The notes: generated by a model from the sequence alone, not told the origin. Shown: positions 12,174 through 23,159, numbered from the stretch's first letter. The stretch is DNA of 64,000 nucleotides from Myoxocephalus aenaeus (GCA_038501785.1 JBAMJR010000050.1:3014501-3078500), one strand, 5' to 3'. Numbers and translations: made by a program.

Positions 12174-14344
12174 GCACATGTAGTTTCCTACATATTTCAA
12201 TGTGTGTGAAGGTGTTGCACTTAAAAGGTATAATTTTGCCCTGCATAACAAAACTGCCTCCAAGGCCTAATTCATAATGGTTGTCATTTCAGCTTGAATT
12301 AAAAACCCATTAAATCAAGGCCTTATTGTGTTTGATTTAATGGCATATTAAATGATAAAAATGTTTTATTGCATCAGCTGGATGCAATAAAAAACACATC
12401 ATTGCATCGTCATTGGGATTTATGTATCTATTTAAAATCTTAACCTGCTGCATGTTTTTGTTTTTGTCAGCCCATTGTCTTTTTTCATTTTCATGTTTGT
12501 TGGGATGTTGTTTTCTACTTTTCTCCAACTGTGACCTGTTTGGCAGGTGCAATCAGCATATGTTATCCTTCCATCTGGTGCTGGATAATATCACTGCGAT
12601 ATTGCCTTTCCCTCGGTGACTGCAAGTCATCAGTGTCGTGTAGAAACCTTCCCTCTGTAGAAAGTTAACTTTTTCATTGGAAAAAAAGATTGATTTACCC
12701 CATCAATCGTTTGGCTCCGCTCCAACATTATGAAACCTTTTCTGCGCACGGAAGATAATGTCAGCTGTCAAATGCAGTGAAAAGAAACAAACTGCCCAAA
12801 AATTTGAGATACCAGGTTTTTGCAGGACATGATGACTGGGGCTGTTTTGGTAATCTTTCAGAGTCAACCTTTCAAGCCATTATTCATCAGCACAGAAATT
12901 ATTAACTCTGCTCTCAGAGAAATTAATGTGTCTTACTCGGAAACGCTAAGCCACGAGAAAAGTATTATATAAAAATCACACTTTAATCCTCTTCACTGAT
13001 GTAATCAGCCAAATGGCACACATCTGAAATCTGATGCTGGATTTGGGCTCTCTCCAAAGTACACTCAATGCTCTGGACTTTTCCTCTGAAGCCGGCCAGG
13101 CAGCTGGGTGTTCTGCACGTTGTGCCAGATGCTCTGAGCTCAGCACATGGTGGCCCTGGATAACACTGGGTACGAGGCGTTGATTAGGAGTAAGCACGTA
13201 GCAACATGCTACAGACTCTTTGCCAGATTGAGATTTTAAAATATGTTTCCCCCTGTTGAATTTCTTCCATGTTAAAAACGTTTCAATCGTTTGATTTGCT
13301 GCCTTTGGCCCTGTTCGGTGTCATGGAACTGGGCCTCTTCAGCTTGAAAACCAATATATACATGAATGTTCTTCATAAAGCTGTCGTCACGTGCACTCTG
13401 TGACTCAACTGCAGTTGTTCCTACGCCTGTCTGTGTTGGTGACAATGGGAGGTGACAGTGAGTCGAAATTCTGACTTGACATTCCTACATTCCTGAGTCA
13501 TAATACAAATGTTAAGCCACAATTATAGGATATTGTGAGACATTGTTTTGACTTGTGAGACAGTAAGAATTTTTTTTTTACATAGTATTTTGACAATGTT
13601 GACAAAAAGGTTGACTTATTAATCTATAATTTGAAAGTCTTAAAAGTCTGTCTAGTAAATCCTTATTTGAAATATTTTTTATTTGAGTAATATCAAAATA
13701 ATGACAATATACTCAAGCTGTAAACGACAGCAACCCACATGTCGCTGATGTTCAGCATGTGGAGGTCAGAGGCCGAGCTTTAGAGGGAAAATACATACTC
13801 TGATATGCTGTCTTGTATCATCAGTCTGTGGTTTTCATCTTGTTCCAGAAGTTATTACGTAATGCAGGTTGACTGACCTCATCTGTGGCCAGTGATCCCT
13901 CAGCCAGGCGTCTACTTCGATTAGTCATTTCCAGAATGCCTTTGTACTCAAATTATGTCTGAACATGAAGGTTGTGAGAGACACAGAAACTATGGTAAAT
14001 ACTAAATACATGCTAAATACAAGAGTAAGATGGGCCTATATGCACATGTTGGCAATGGAAGTAGCATTTTGGCCTTTTAAAGGCATCAAAATGTGGTTGT
14101 TGTGTGTTCGGTTATCAGAAATGATATTCCAACAGCAAAGTCAGGTTCTACAGATTCACCACAGGATCACTTACGTTTCAGAGGAACAGTTTCTTTTTGT
14201 TTAATTAACAAGTGACCGCATTAAAGTGGGACTTAAGCCGACTGTGTCCGTGGTTACTTAGAGCCGTTTATGTAATTGGTTTGCTTAGACAGTAAACACA
14301 GACGAGTATAAAACTGATTAAAGATTTACAAGGTTACCAAGATG
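12174..14344. other. no gene recognised
   Basis: Mixed to AT-rich sequence with only chance short open frames and no repeat family that I recognise. Confidence 0.4.
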
Positions 14345-14554
14345 TTCTGTTTGTGTTATTAGTTATAGTACATATACTGCACTTTTTTGTTGTTTTACAA
14401 CTGTCTTTAATGTCCTTTTTATATTTTTATATTTATCTTGTATATTGTGTGTGGAAAAAAGTACGAGAGCCAGTGAAACCGGAGTCAAATTCCATGTATG
14501 TGAAAATGTACATGGCCATTAAAGCTGATTCTGATTCTGATTCTGATATATATA
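14345..14554 (+). repeat. L2-like LINE 3' end with (GATTCT)n tail
   Basis: The segment runs through 'atactgcac' and 'ttgtatattgtgtgtgg' to 'caaattccatgtatgtg' and ends in 'aaagctGATTCTGATTCT'. An AT microsatellite follows directly. The hexanucleotide tail and the 'aattcc.tgtatgtg' block are typical of fish L2-type LINE 3' ends. The copy is severely 5' truncated. Confidence 0.65.
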
Positions 14555-14559
14555 TATAT

Positions 14560-15724
14560 GGATCATTTGCCAATGTATTACACCCAGGAAAAGAACTATA
14601 CAGTATACCTGCTTCATCCCCTCACTGCGAGGCTTGTATTCTTTCAGGGCTTTGTCAAATCTGACAAGATGTTATCAGTACATTACTTTGCATTAACCTC
14701 CATTGTCACCACATCTGTTTCAAACTCGACCATCCATAAAAGGTAAGCCTTATTTAATGAACACCTGGAAGTCAATCAACACTGCAGGCTCTAATTTATC
14801 TAATAAAATCACACCGCCAACTACCGATCCACATTGCTTTAGTAAACGTGTAAATGAACTGTGGAGACTTAGCACCACCACGGCACATATCAATTAGTTT
14901 CATTGTCACTGGTATTACATTTGTCATCATGAATAGCACCATATGCTTCCAGCGCTTAATTCAAGTTGGGGAGAGATTATGAGCAGATGATTTAGCAATT
15001 GCACCGCTCTTCCATGGTGATCTGATACTGGCTGATGTGAAGTGAAATGAAGCCAGGCACTGGAATGAGTTGAGGGCACCGTTTCCCTCCCCTCTGATTG
15101 ACTAAACATTTAGCTGTGATATAATTGGCTTGGTAACAAAGTGACCATGGGGCGTGAATACATTTGTAACGAGCCCTTTGATCAGACTCGGAGGCACATT
15201 GGCGTCTCGGGCCTCCCTCGACATGGCGGGCTGTCAGCAGTGTTCGGTGAGTTGTGAATGGCAAGAATTTCCACCCGGGCTAAACGATGTGACGGCCCAC
15301 CTTTTAGGTAGCCTCATCAAACGCTTTCTCCATTTCCTCTGACACGACCCTCGATGACTAATTCATTTCCCTTCCTTCTGGAGTTCAATCAAAGGTGAAG
15401 CGTCATCACATATTCATGTTAGAAACAATAAAGGGATTTGTGATACAACACCAAAGATAGTCTGACTTATAACACACCGTATATCCTCAACTTGGGAAGA
15501 GAGAAAACTACAGCAAAAATCACAAAAAAAGACTGAAGTAGCATGTAGACTAATTACAATGTAGAGAAATCTAATCAAAATATACAACCAAGAACAGTTG
15601 AGTAACAACACGGTAATGAAAACAAGTATTTCCCAATTAACTCTTTGAGCCCTAGGGTCCCTTGAGAGGACCCTTTCAGATCAGGTCACAAGCTACAAAT
15701 CAAGAAAAAAGCATGGTATAAATC
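14560..15724. other. no gene recognised
   Basis: Nothing is recognised apart from chance frames. A C-homopolymer begins at about 15725. Confidence 0.4.
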
Positions 15725-15742
15725 CCCCCCCCCCCCCCCCCC
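15725..15742. repeat. poly-C tract
   Basis: An uninterrupted run of C followed by 'gcc' and an A-run. The length is likely to be unstable in sequencing. Confidence 0.9.
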
Positions 15743-15844
15743 GCCAAAAAAAAAACATGTTAGGTATCAAATAAAACATAAAAATCAGGGCTAAAATAAT
15801 ATATAATCCCCATGTACAACCTCTAAACACAACTCAATAAATAG

Positions 15845-15873
15845 GATTAGGGGTTTAGGGTTAGGGTTTAGGC
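15845..15873. repeat. short interstitial telomere-like tract
   Basis: About four units close to TTAGGG or TTTAGGG stand head to tail ('ttaggggtttagggttaggg'). The tract is too short to act as a telomere. It may be a repair scar or chance. Confidence 0.6.
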
Positions 15874-17218
15874 TGAGGGCTTAAAGGGCTACAGGGAACA
15901 TAACCAGGGTTCGTTTTTAATATATTTGATGTGGTGTTTTATACATACAAATGTCCAGCTCTGATTTTAATACATAATATCTGAAAAACTCACACACCAA
16001 CCGACAAAAACCTCAGCAAGAATGTCACACTCCTACAGCCCCGTTCCAGCTGTTGGTGGGCTCGTCCCTGATGTTAAATTATCATTGGTGTCTGTCTGCC
16101 GGGCTCTAACCAAGCGAGCTGTGGGAGGAGGAAATCAGGCATCTCTGAGCAGCATGGGTGAAACTGTCAATTGCTGTGGCGGGGGAAAAGGCCCCGCGCT
16201 GCCTCCACCCGTCCGGCCGGCTGCATCTTGTGCTCCATCAGAGGCTCACCCCCACACACCCCGCCTCCTCCCACGGCTCGGCGAATCAGCAGATCTGTAA
16301 CCTGTCTGTTGTGATGAATAGAGGGCGTCTGCAGCCGTAGCTGCCACCACCGGCGCAGATGGATGATAGTGGACTGTTAAAGTGCTTCCTGCGCCCAAGT
16401 GTCCGACGTAGTCAAGGCGAGCGGCGATCGCCAATATTCCCGTTTTACTTCTTTCTCCCTTCTTGAAGTGATGTTTGGGCTGCGAGTGCCACTGGCAACA
16501 GCTGAAACAGATTCAGAGCCACATCCACGTCCACATAATTCACTTGTGTGTGGCGCTATATACAATAATTGCATAGCTAATTGCAGGGCTAATTCAGAAG
16601 TATTCAGAATTAATTATAAACTGTTCTCCCAGATGATGAAAAAAAATTTGTTCAATTATATACACTTCTAAATCCAACCGTAATCACACCACTTAGCCCC
16701 AGTGAGCAGTCAATAAAGATAAAATGGATGCAGGCAGCTTATCAGTTTTTGCCACATTATTCAAATAGTTTTGTTCATGTGTACATACACTCAATGACAT
16801 GATGAAACTATCTCCCTCAATGCCCTACGAACATCTTCATGGAATTTCTTCCAAAATAAATCTGTGTTCGCTGCTTTGTAGTGTTGATACTGACCTCCTC
16901 ACTGCTCTAAATCCTATTGTGCAGCTGTGACACATATTAGAGCCATAATGACCCTGGGGAGGGATTGAAGCATGAGCAAACATTGGAGAGAACATAAACC
17001 ATTAGATGCGCTGTAACAGTGTTACAGTGAACTGCATGGTACCCACAGAGAGCTCTGTGACAGCCATGGAGGCATCCGGAGTGTGAGCTCCCGCCCACAT
17101 AGAACGGGCCACCAAATCTGGTGAGCATTTTCTAATATATTTTACTGTATATTCACTCTAATTTGTAGCTAATTTGTCTCACATTTCAGAAAGAAATACA
17201 TGTAAAACTACAAGATAT
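15874..17218. other. no gene recognised
   Basis: A GC-richer patch at 16020-16550 has overlapping open frames on both strands, none with a domain. The rest is AT-rich and unrecognised. Confidence 0.4.
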
Positions 17219-17365
17219 GTTGCTCATTGGTAGCGGGGTCGTTCTGCGATTGCAAGGTTCACGGTTCGATCCCTGGTCTCCCCATAGTTTGCATGTCGAA
17301 GTGTCCTTGAGCCAGACACTGAACCCCCAGTTGCTTCACGGCAGCACACTGCTCCTTAAAACCTT
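17219..17365 (+). repeat. tRNA-derived SINE head and body
   Basis: An A-box-like GCTCATTGGTAG is followed about 30 bp later by a B box in CGGTTCGATCCC. These are the internal RNA polymerase III promoter elements of a tRNA-derived SINE. Then comes the block 'catgtcgaagtgtccttga', which I know from fish SINEs, and 'acactgaaccccca'. The 3' tail is missing or diverged. This is not a functional tRNA: the flanking stems do not form a cloverleaf and the sequence runs on into the SINE body. Confidence 0.7.
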
Positions 17366-18074
17366 CTGAACCCCAGAGCCTGGGGGCTCAGGCCTTCGTC
17401 GAGCCCTCTGTCGAACCTCTTCGTCGATCTTCCAAGCCCAACCAGTCCAAACAGGGCCTCTGGTGTCATACAGCAAAACAAACGGTCCATTGTTCATGTT
17501 TATGACACTATTCCACAATAAATATGAACATAAACCATAAGTATGACTCGAAGGGACTCGAGAGTGACTTGGGAAAGCGCCCCGAGTTTTGAAAATATGT
17601 CATTTCATATTGATAGCATGAAGCTACACAGGATTACTATACAGTTTGGGAATCCTTAGAGCCAACTGAATCCACCAATAACGCCAAATCCGCTGAGAAC
17701 ATTGCCATTTATGTCCTGCAAAAAGAAAGAAAGAATTGACTTACTTATGGCTGAAATAAGATTGATCAGGCCTTGTTTGGATCCCTTAGCTTGCGCTCAG
17801 TCAGCTGCACATGGCTAGAGTGAAGTGAAGACCGTTCAGGGACCAGGCAGGGAGTGGGAACTTTCAGTGTCGGCCGAGTTAGACACGATCGCTCGAAAAT
17901 CCTGAACTAAAATAATTCTCAAAAATATTTTGCACATATACTCCTAACATATAGAGCTATGGTATATATTAAATTCAGCATTCATTAATACAGTTATGAT
18001 ATAATAAAATAACCTTTAGTTTTATTTTATTTTTTCCTTTTCTGTGTACTATCATAAACTAATATACCACTAAC

Positions 18075-18088
18075 ATATATATATATAA

Positions 18089-18162
<74 letters not shown>
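18075..18162. repeat. (AT)n microsatellite
   Basis: About 88 bp of nearly pure AT with a few interruptions. Confidence 0.95.
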
Positions 18163-18239
18163 TCACAAGGGTTTTCTGTATATATCATAGCTTTTTAAAT
18201 TATTCAAATAGACCTAGGGGGTTAGGAGATATTCAGTAT

Positions 18240-18373
18240 TTAGTTGAATGCAAACCATTCGCAATGTTCACCATTAAATGGCTGGGCCTAAAGAGGTTTT
18301 AAAAACAATATAGTGGGCGAAATAGAGCCATTTTTTTCTACCCAAATGCGCAGCCCCAAAAATCACATTTTTC
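18240..18373 (+). repeat. left part of older dispersed repeat split by a LINE
   Basis: The stretch up to 'aaaaatcacatttttcccagtcttga' joins sensibly with 20153 onward ('tgtgcatgtcaactttggtg') once the LINE and one 10 bp duplication are removed. I recall the joined sequence as a common fish repeat containing '...tgatgtgcatgtcaa...ggtgagtttt'. How far it extends to the left is uncertain. Confidence 0.45.
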
Positions 18374-18383
18374 CCAGTCTTGA

Positions 18384-20142
18384 ATGAATGAATGAATGAA
18401 AGAATTTATTTCGATCAGCAAGAAAAAAAGAAATATATATATACAACCAAAAAGAAGATAGATACCTGTGGCTGACCGAAAGGGTTAAGGCTGAAGCTAT
18501 CTAGCTTATAAATGCCCTAACCTGAGACTGCTTTAACATTTGTTCCAAAGAGCCTAGTATATTAAACAAAAACAAACAAACAAAAATATAAACAAACAAA
18601 CAAACAAAAATAAACAAACCACAAATTCAAGCAGTTGTCCCCATAATCTGTTACTTCTCATGCTCTGTCAATACCTTCAAGTCTATACTTCTCCAGAGTC
18701 ATGTTTTTAAACTTTTTTTTGAATTGCACCAGATTTTTACTTTCTTTGATGTCGTCAGTTAAATGATTCCACTGCTTCACCCCACAGACAGATATGCACA
18801 TGCTTTTCAGAGTTGTATGAGCAATTGGTTGTCTCAAATTCCATCTCCCTCTTAAGTAATACTCCCCTTCTCTATTTCTAAACATTTCTTGGATATTGCC
18901 AGGAAGTAAATTATGTTTTGCTTTATACAGAATTTGTGCTGTTTTGAACTCTACTAAATCCCTGAATTTTAGTGTACGTGAATTTAAGAACAGTGCATTG
19001 GTGTGCTCACGATATCCTACATTATTCACTATTCTTATTGCTCTCTTTTGCATAATGCATATTGACTGTAGGGTGCCTTTGTAGGTATTCCCCCACACTT
19101 CAACACAATATGTCATATATGGTAGAATGAGAGTACAATATAGTGTCTGCAATGATTTATAATTCAGTATGTGCCTTGTTTTGCATATTATCCCCACAGT
19201 ACGAGCTAACTTGGACCTGACATACTTGATATGTGGTTTCCAGCTAAAGTTGTGGTCAATTATCACACCTAAAAATATGTTCTCGTATACTCTTTCCAGC
19301 ATAACACTATCAATCCTTAATTCTACCGGAGTATTCCGATGTTCATTTTGTTTACCAAAAATGATAAATTTGGTTTTTTTTAAGTTTACTGATAATTTAT
19401 TTACATCGAACCACAACTTTAACTTGCTCAATTCTGCCGTGACAACCTCCAACAGCTGCTGAAGATTCTCCCCTGCACAGAATACATTTGTGTCATCAGC
19501 AAAAATAACATAATTTAATATTTTAGAAACATTGCATACATCATTAATATACAGTAAAAATAATTTTGGTCCAAGAATTGACCCTTGCGGAACACCACAT
19601 AGGATATCTAAAAGAGGAGACTTAGTTACACCCATCTGTACAAACTGTTTTCTGTTTTCAATGTAACTTTTTAACCAATTTAGCCCCACCCCTCTAATCC
19701 CATACCTTTCCAGTTTTTGTACTAAAATCTCGTGATCAATTGTATCAAACGCTTTCTTCAGATCGATAAAAACGCCTAATGCATATTTCTTGTTATCAAT
19801 GTTACTTGTTAATTTTTCCACTAACTCCATTAAAGCCATTGCAGTTGATCTGTTTGTTCTAAAACCATACTGACTGTCCATAAGCAACTCATACTTTTCA
19901 ATGAAGCTGTCCAATCGTGCATCAAAGAGTTTCTCAAGAATTTTAGAAAACTGGGAGAGCAGTGAAACTGGCCTGTAATTAGTATATAGGTGTTTTTCTC
20001 CAGCTTTGTGTATTGGGATCACTTTAGCCGTTTTCATTTTACTGGGAAAGCATCCTGATGTGAATGATAGATTACAGATGAAAGTTAGAGGGTCTACAAT
20101 AGTGTCAATTACTTGTTTTATTAAAGTCATGTCTATACCATT
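18384..20142 (-). mobile_element. 5'-truncated non-LTR retrotransposon (LINE) with TSD
   Basis: A 1.76 kb minus-strand insertion. Its 3' end, at the low coordinate, has a (TGAA)n-type tail, seen as four GAAT units on the plus strand. Both sides carry the 10 bp duplication CCAGTCTTGA (18374-18383 and 20143-20152). The right-hand copy abuts the first preserved codons of the reverse transcriptase. The endonuclease domain and everything upstream of the RT are missing, which is typical of incomplete reverse transcription by target-primed LINEs. The clade (CR1/jockey group) is not settled from sequence alone. Confidence 0.9.
18658..20130 (-). CDS. LINE reverse transcriptase, N-terminally truncated, frame intact
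   Basis: This is the C-terminal part of a non-LTR retrotransposon ORF2 polymerase, which copies element RNA at a nicked genomic target. The 490 residues from the first ATG show the RT motifs in order: NYRPVSLL at 51-58, the catalytic-Asp block FIDLKKAFDTI at 121-131, GVPQGSILGP at 179-188 and the FADD active site at 210-213 (the Y of the usual YADD box is F). A long C-terminal region with LILPYMTYCVEVWGN and CGVKQWN follows, as in jockey/CR1-type fish LINEs. The frame continues upstream as DWNGID and then meets the target-site duplication, so the ATG is an internal methionine and not the element's true start. The endonuclease is absent, so this copy cannot move by itself. The uninterrupted frame implies recent insertion. 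The host is unlikely to use it as a gene. Confidence 0.93.
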   Translation of the reverse strand: MTLIKQVIDTIVDPLTFICNLSFTSGCFPSKMKTAKVIPIHKAGEKHLYTNYRPVSLLSQFSKILEKLFDARLDSFIEKYELLMDSQYGFRTNRSTAMALMELVEKLTSNIDNKKYALGVFIDLKKAFDTIDHEILVQKLERYGIRGVGLNWLKSYIENRKQFVQMGVTKSPLLDILCGVPQGSILGPKLFLLYINDVCNVSKILNYVIFADDTNVFCAGENLQQLLEVVTAELSKLKLWFDVNKLSVNLKKTKFIIFGKQNEHRNTPVELRIDSVMLERVYENIFLGVIIDHNFSWKPHIKYVRSKLARTVGIICKTRHILNYKSLQTLYCTLILPYMTYCVEVWGNTYKGTLQSICIMQKRAIRIVNNVGYREHTNALFLNSRTLKFRDLVEFKTAQILYKAKHNLLPGNIQEMFRNREGEYYLRGRWNLRQPIAHTTLKSMCISVCGVKQWNHLTDDIKESKNLVQFKKKFKNMTLEKYRLEGIDRA

Positions 20143-20152
20143 CCAGTCTTGA

Positions 20153-20290
20153 TGTGCATGTCAACTTTGGTGAGTTTTCCGCTATAACAAAGCCCCCAAA
20201 AAGGTAATTTATGTCAGAGAAAAATAATAACTCAGACAAAAACAATACGCTTTCGGAGATAGGGCCCGAATAAAAGATTATGGATTAAAT
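20153..20290 (+). repeat. right part of older dispersed repeat split by the LINE
   Basis: The sequence resumes after the LINE with 'tgtgcatgtcaactttggtg', 'gcccccaaaaaggt' and a 'cagagaaaaataataa' tract. I recall this order from a common fish repeat. It pairs with the fragment left of the LINE. Confidence 0.5.
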
Positions 20291-20439
20291 TCTGCTAATT
20301 TACCTTGTATATTTCCCCACCTCCGGACCAATCAGAGAGTGGGGAGGCTGCAAGAATACAGTAGAAATGTTCATCTATGTATGGGTGTTTTCATAGCACA
20401 GTAAATAACTCATCCACTTTGCATTGCTTTTGATTGAAA

Positions 20440-21083
20440 GCTTTAGGTTCTGTCTCCTTCACAGATACAGAATAGCACCACAGCACTGCCGTGCTCAAAG
20501 ACACACTTATTGAAAAAGAACTATAGGACCTCAGTAAGTAAATATCACATTATTCATAACCACAGACTGCACACAAAAACGTCTGAGAATCACTTGAGAA
20601 TTGATTACATTTATTCAGTCGTTTAATAACATATTTATTGGGAATGTATCCATCAGTGCACATAAAAAGTGTAATCAGATTATTTTTGTATTATACATTT
20701 CACATAATAAACAGAGCACCAAAAACATGCAAGTAGACCAAACAACAGAGTAAATAAATAAATAACTTTGATTCGCGTCTCATGGTGATGACAAAGAATC
20801 TCCGGGTTTGCTGTTTTTTTTACATTTTCAGATTAAATGACCAATAAATGACATGTGGTACATGTTTTAAAAACAGTTTTTTTTTTTTTAAATGCTGAAA
20901 ATGGGACATTTTGAGAACAATGTTTTCATCAAACACAGATGAATATAACAGGCTACAGTGATTTCAAAACTGATATAGATTGTGTACTTATTATTAATAA
21001 TTCTGTTTGAGAAATGTGCTTATTCACCTGATCTTTCAGAAGGTGGATGTTTGACAGGATTCAAATGAGCTAAAGTGCTTATT
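20440..21083. repeat. locus-specific segment, copy A
   Basis: First of three related non-coding segments around the receptor gene. Shared markers in order: 'tccttcacagat.cagaata', 'cacagactgcacacaaa', 'gtgcacata', 'gtgatgacaaagaat', 'tttgctgttttttttacatt', 'gtttgacaggattcaaatga' and 'gtgcttattcaaatcaa'. Copy A aligns with copy C (24915-25780) from end to end and with copy B over its right half. There is no coding content. Confidence 0.8.
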
Positions 21084-21690
21084 CAAATCAACGAACATGC
21101 AAGCAAACCAACCAACATAGTAATTCAATAAATAACTTGTATTTATGACGTATGGTGATGACAAAGAACATCCAGGTTTGCTGTTTTTTAGATTTTCAGA
21201 TAAACCGAAGAAATAAATGTTCCTGTGTGTCGAGAAAAATCTCTTCAAAATAGGTTGTTTTAAATGCAGGAAATTTGACGTCTTGGAGAAAGATCTTTTT
21301 ATCAGACACAGATAGCATTAACAGGCAACAGTGAACTTAATAAAAAATGGCCTTGTGTAAATCTTCATTATAAATAATTCTGGTTCTTAGAAATGGTGTT
21401 AATCACCTCATCTTTCACCAAGTGGAGGTTTGACACGATTCAAATTAGCTGTAACTTAAAACAGGTGCTTATTCAAATCAATCACCTGTATGTCTGTGTG
21501 TGACACTTGTTATTTTAAGACCTAAACAGGCTGTAAAGCAGACCTTGTTCCAGTCTTTTGAGAATCTATTTAATACCGTAATTTGTCAATCACTGTGACT
21601 TGATTTGGTTAATATGGTTAATTTTGCTGATCTGGATTGAGACATGAACCAACAAGGACACTCAAAATGACCACAAAGAAACAAAGAAAT
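21084..21690. repeat. locus-specific segment, copy B
   Basis: Second copy, missing the left third seen in A and C. It contains 'gtgatgacaaagaacatcc', 'atctttttatcagacacaga', 'atctttcaccaagtgga', 'gtaaagcagacct' and 'ctggattgagacatg'. The last three blocks are shared with copy C but lost from A. It lies directly after A in the same orientation, which suggests tandem duplication. Confidence 0.8.
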
Positions 21691-21740
21691 TATTACAAAG
21701 ACAAAGAAAGCAGCGACAGTGAAATGCAAAATAACTTAAA
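21650..21740. repeat. degenerate 'ccacaaagaaaca' minisatellite
   Basis: Repeated short motifs of the form 'accacaaagaaacaaagaa' and 'acaaagacaaagaaa'. The same motif family appears at 21950-22110 and, inverted, at 53919-54150. Confidence 0.45.
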
Positions 21741-21754
21741 ACAGGTGCAAAACA

Positions 21755-21925
21755 ATTAGGCAAGGCAAGGCAGGCAAGTGTATTTGTAGAGCACATTTCA
21801 ACAACAAGGGGATTCAAAGTGCTTCACATAAAACCATTAAAAGCATCAAAACATAATGCAGAGAACACCAGATTTAAAAACAGTTAAGTAAACATTAAAA
21901 CAGTCGAAAAGCTAAATAAAAATTA
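21755..21925 (-). repeat. retroelement 3' end with (GCCTT)n tail
   Basis: The plus strand shows 'aaggcaaggcaggcaag', then 'gtatttgtagagcacattt', 'caaagtgcttcacataaa' and 'cattaaaagcatcaaaac'. I recognise this as the reverse complement of a widespread fish LINE/SINE 3' end whose tail is a GCCTT repeat. It is 5' truncated. Confidence 0.65.
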
Positions 21926-21949
21926 GAGGCAAACATGAGCTACAAATAT

Positions 21950-22110
21950 ACCAAGACAATTTAAAGGTGACCCAAAATAACTAGAAATAGAAACAAAACT
22001 ACTATAAAAAGGGGAATACAACCGCAAAGAGACCATATTAATTTCAAAGAGGAAACAAAGAAATACAAAGAAATGCAAAACTACAACAAAAAAAAAAGAC
22101 CAAAAAGAGA
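21950..22110. repeat. degenerate 'acaaagaaa' minisatellite
   Basis: An A-rich tract with loosely repeated 'gaccaaaaagaga'/'caaagaaatacaaagaaa' units downstream of the receptor gene. It is the reverse-oriented relative of the tract at 53919-54150. Confidence 0.4.
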
Positions 22111-22152
22111 TCCGATCTATAAACAATGACTTTTCAATGAAACAATTCTAAT

Positions 22153-23067
22153 CTACTCTGATACTGGTCCTGATTTGTTGATGTTCTTACAAAACAGTAG
22201 TTTTCCTGCCCTGTGTAGAAAGAGCAGAGGTAACACCAGACTGCTGGGCAAAGTGAACCACGTTATTGTCAAAAACACACCACACTTTTCAGACTCCCCC
22301 ACATATGGTGAGGGATATACGACAGAGTTAACTGTAGTCCCCACAACCATAAACGACAGCATTCCCAGTATGACCATGATGGTGTAGAACGCTCTCATCT
22401 TTGATTGGTCAACCCGTTGTCTGCCCTCACCCCCGGCCCCTGGCCCTGGACGAATCAGAACATAGAGAACAAAAAGGCTGCAGAAAGAGATGAGAATAGA
22501 GATGAAGGACAAGATACATGAAAATAAGATGCTGACGAAATGAGTGTCCTCCACGAAAAGGACACCTATGTTTGCAATGGCCAGCAGCCAAACACATCCG
22601 ATGGAGATATTTCTGATTCTGATCCACTTCTTCTTCCTCAGGTTCAGGTAGGTGATGGGGTGAACGACAGCCAGGTAGCGCTCCACACAGGTCAGAGTGT
22701 GAAATAGCAGCTGTCCAGTAATGTTGATGGAAAAAAGGCACATACCCACTATCATCACTTCTGGGAGACGAGTGAGGGCGCCACAACAGCTAATAGTGGC
22801 CCCTACGATGCTAATCAGCTCTACGACGACCATGTTGTAGGTAAAGATGTCGGAGTGGCTCATAGTCGAGCCGGACCGCTGTTGCCGCCATCGTTGGAAA
22901 CCCATGTAGATGACGTAGATGCAGAGAGGGAGGACGAGGAGGATGCTGGTGAAGGCGAAAGCGATGTTGCTGAATGTGCCGGCTTTGGTGTTGTAGCATT
23001 TCTCCAGGAAATAATATAATTTGAGGTTGGAAGGAAGAGAAGAGGAGGAAGACAAATTGACTGACAT
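22153..23067 (-). CDS. orphan class A (rhodopsin-like) GPCR, single coding exon
   Basis: A plasma-membrane seven-helix receptor of 304 residues. Hydrophobic segments lie near residues 31-56, 72-96, 103-127, 153-172, 177-205, 225-250 and 262-286. An ERY triplet (129-131) stands in place of DRY at the end of helix 3, followed by LAVVHPITYL in loop 2, and a basic loop 3 holds RQRVDQSKMRAF. The N terminus has a likely glycosylation site (NLS, residues 4-6). The canonical CWxP of helix 6 and NPxxY of helix 7 are absent. The start is the first ATG (MSVNL). The open frame upstream of it has no ATG, and a strong 3' splice site (a pyrimidine tract ending CCCACAG) stops 2 bases before this ATG, so a non-coding 5' exon is expected. 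I recall similar uncharacterised multi-copy receptors in percomorph fish. The ligand is unknown. Confidence 0.88.
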   Translation of the reverse strand: MSVNLSSSSSLPSNLKLYYFLEKCYNTKAGTFSNIAFAFTSILLVLPLCIYVIYMGFQRWRQQRSGSTMSHSDIFTYNMVVVELISIVGATISCCGALTRLPEVMIVGMCLFSINITGQLLFHTLTCVERYLAVVHPITYLNLRKKKWIRIRNISIGCVWLLAIANIGVLFVEDTHFVSILFSCILSFISILISFCSLFVLYVLIRPGPGAGGEGRQRVDQSKMRAFYTIMVILGMLSFMVVGTTVNSVVYPSPYVGESEKCGVFLTITWFTLPSSLVLPLLFLHRAGKLLFCKNINKSGPVSE

Positions 23068-23069
23068 GA

Positions 23070-23112
23070 CTGTGGGCAAGGGGCAGGTATAGAGGGAATA
23101 AGAGAGACAGAT
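23070..23112 (-). promoter_or_regulatory. candidate 3' splice site just before the GPCR start codon
   Basis: On the minus strand, a pyrimidine-rich run (tctctcttattccctc...ccccttgcccacag) ends 2 bases before the ATG. This is the layout of a 5'-UTR intron acceptor in single-coding-exon receptors. The upstream exon would lie beyond the transposon at 23160-24295. Confidence 0.5.
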
Positions 23113-23159
23113 GGGATGAGAGCAAAAAACAAGTGGAAATAGTGAAATGATGTAGATTG

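Noticed and set aside
17219..17300. tRNA gene
   Set aside because: A and B boxes are present but no cloverleaf can be paired and SINE body sequence follows, so it is a SINE.
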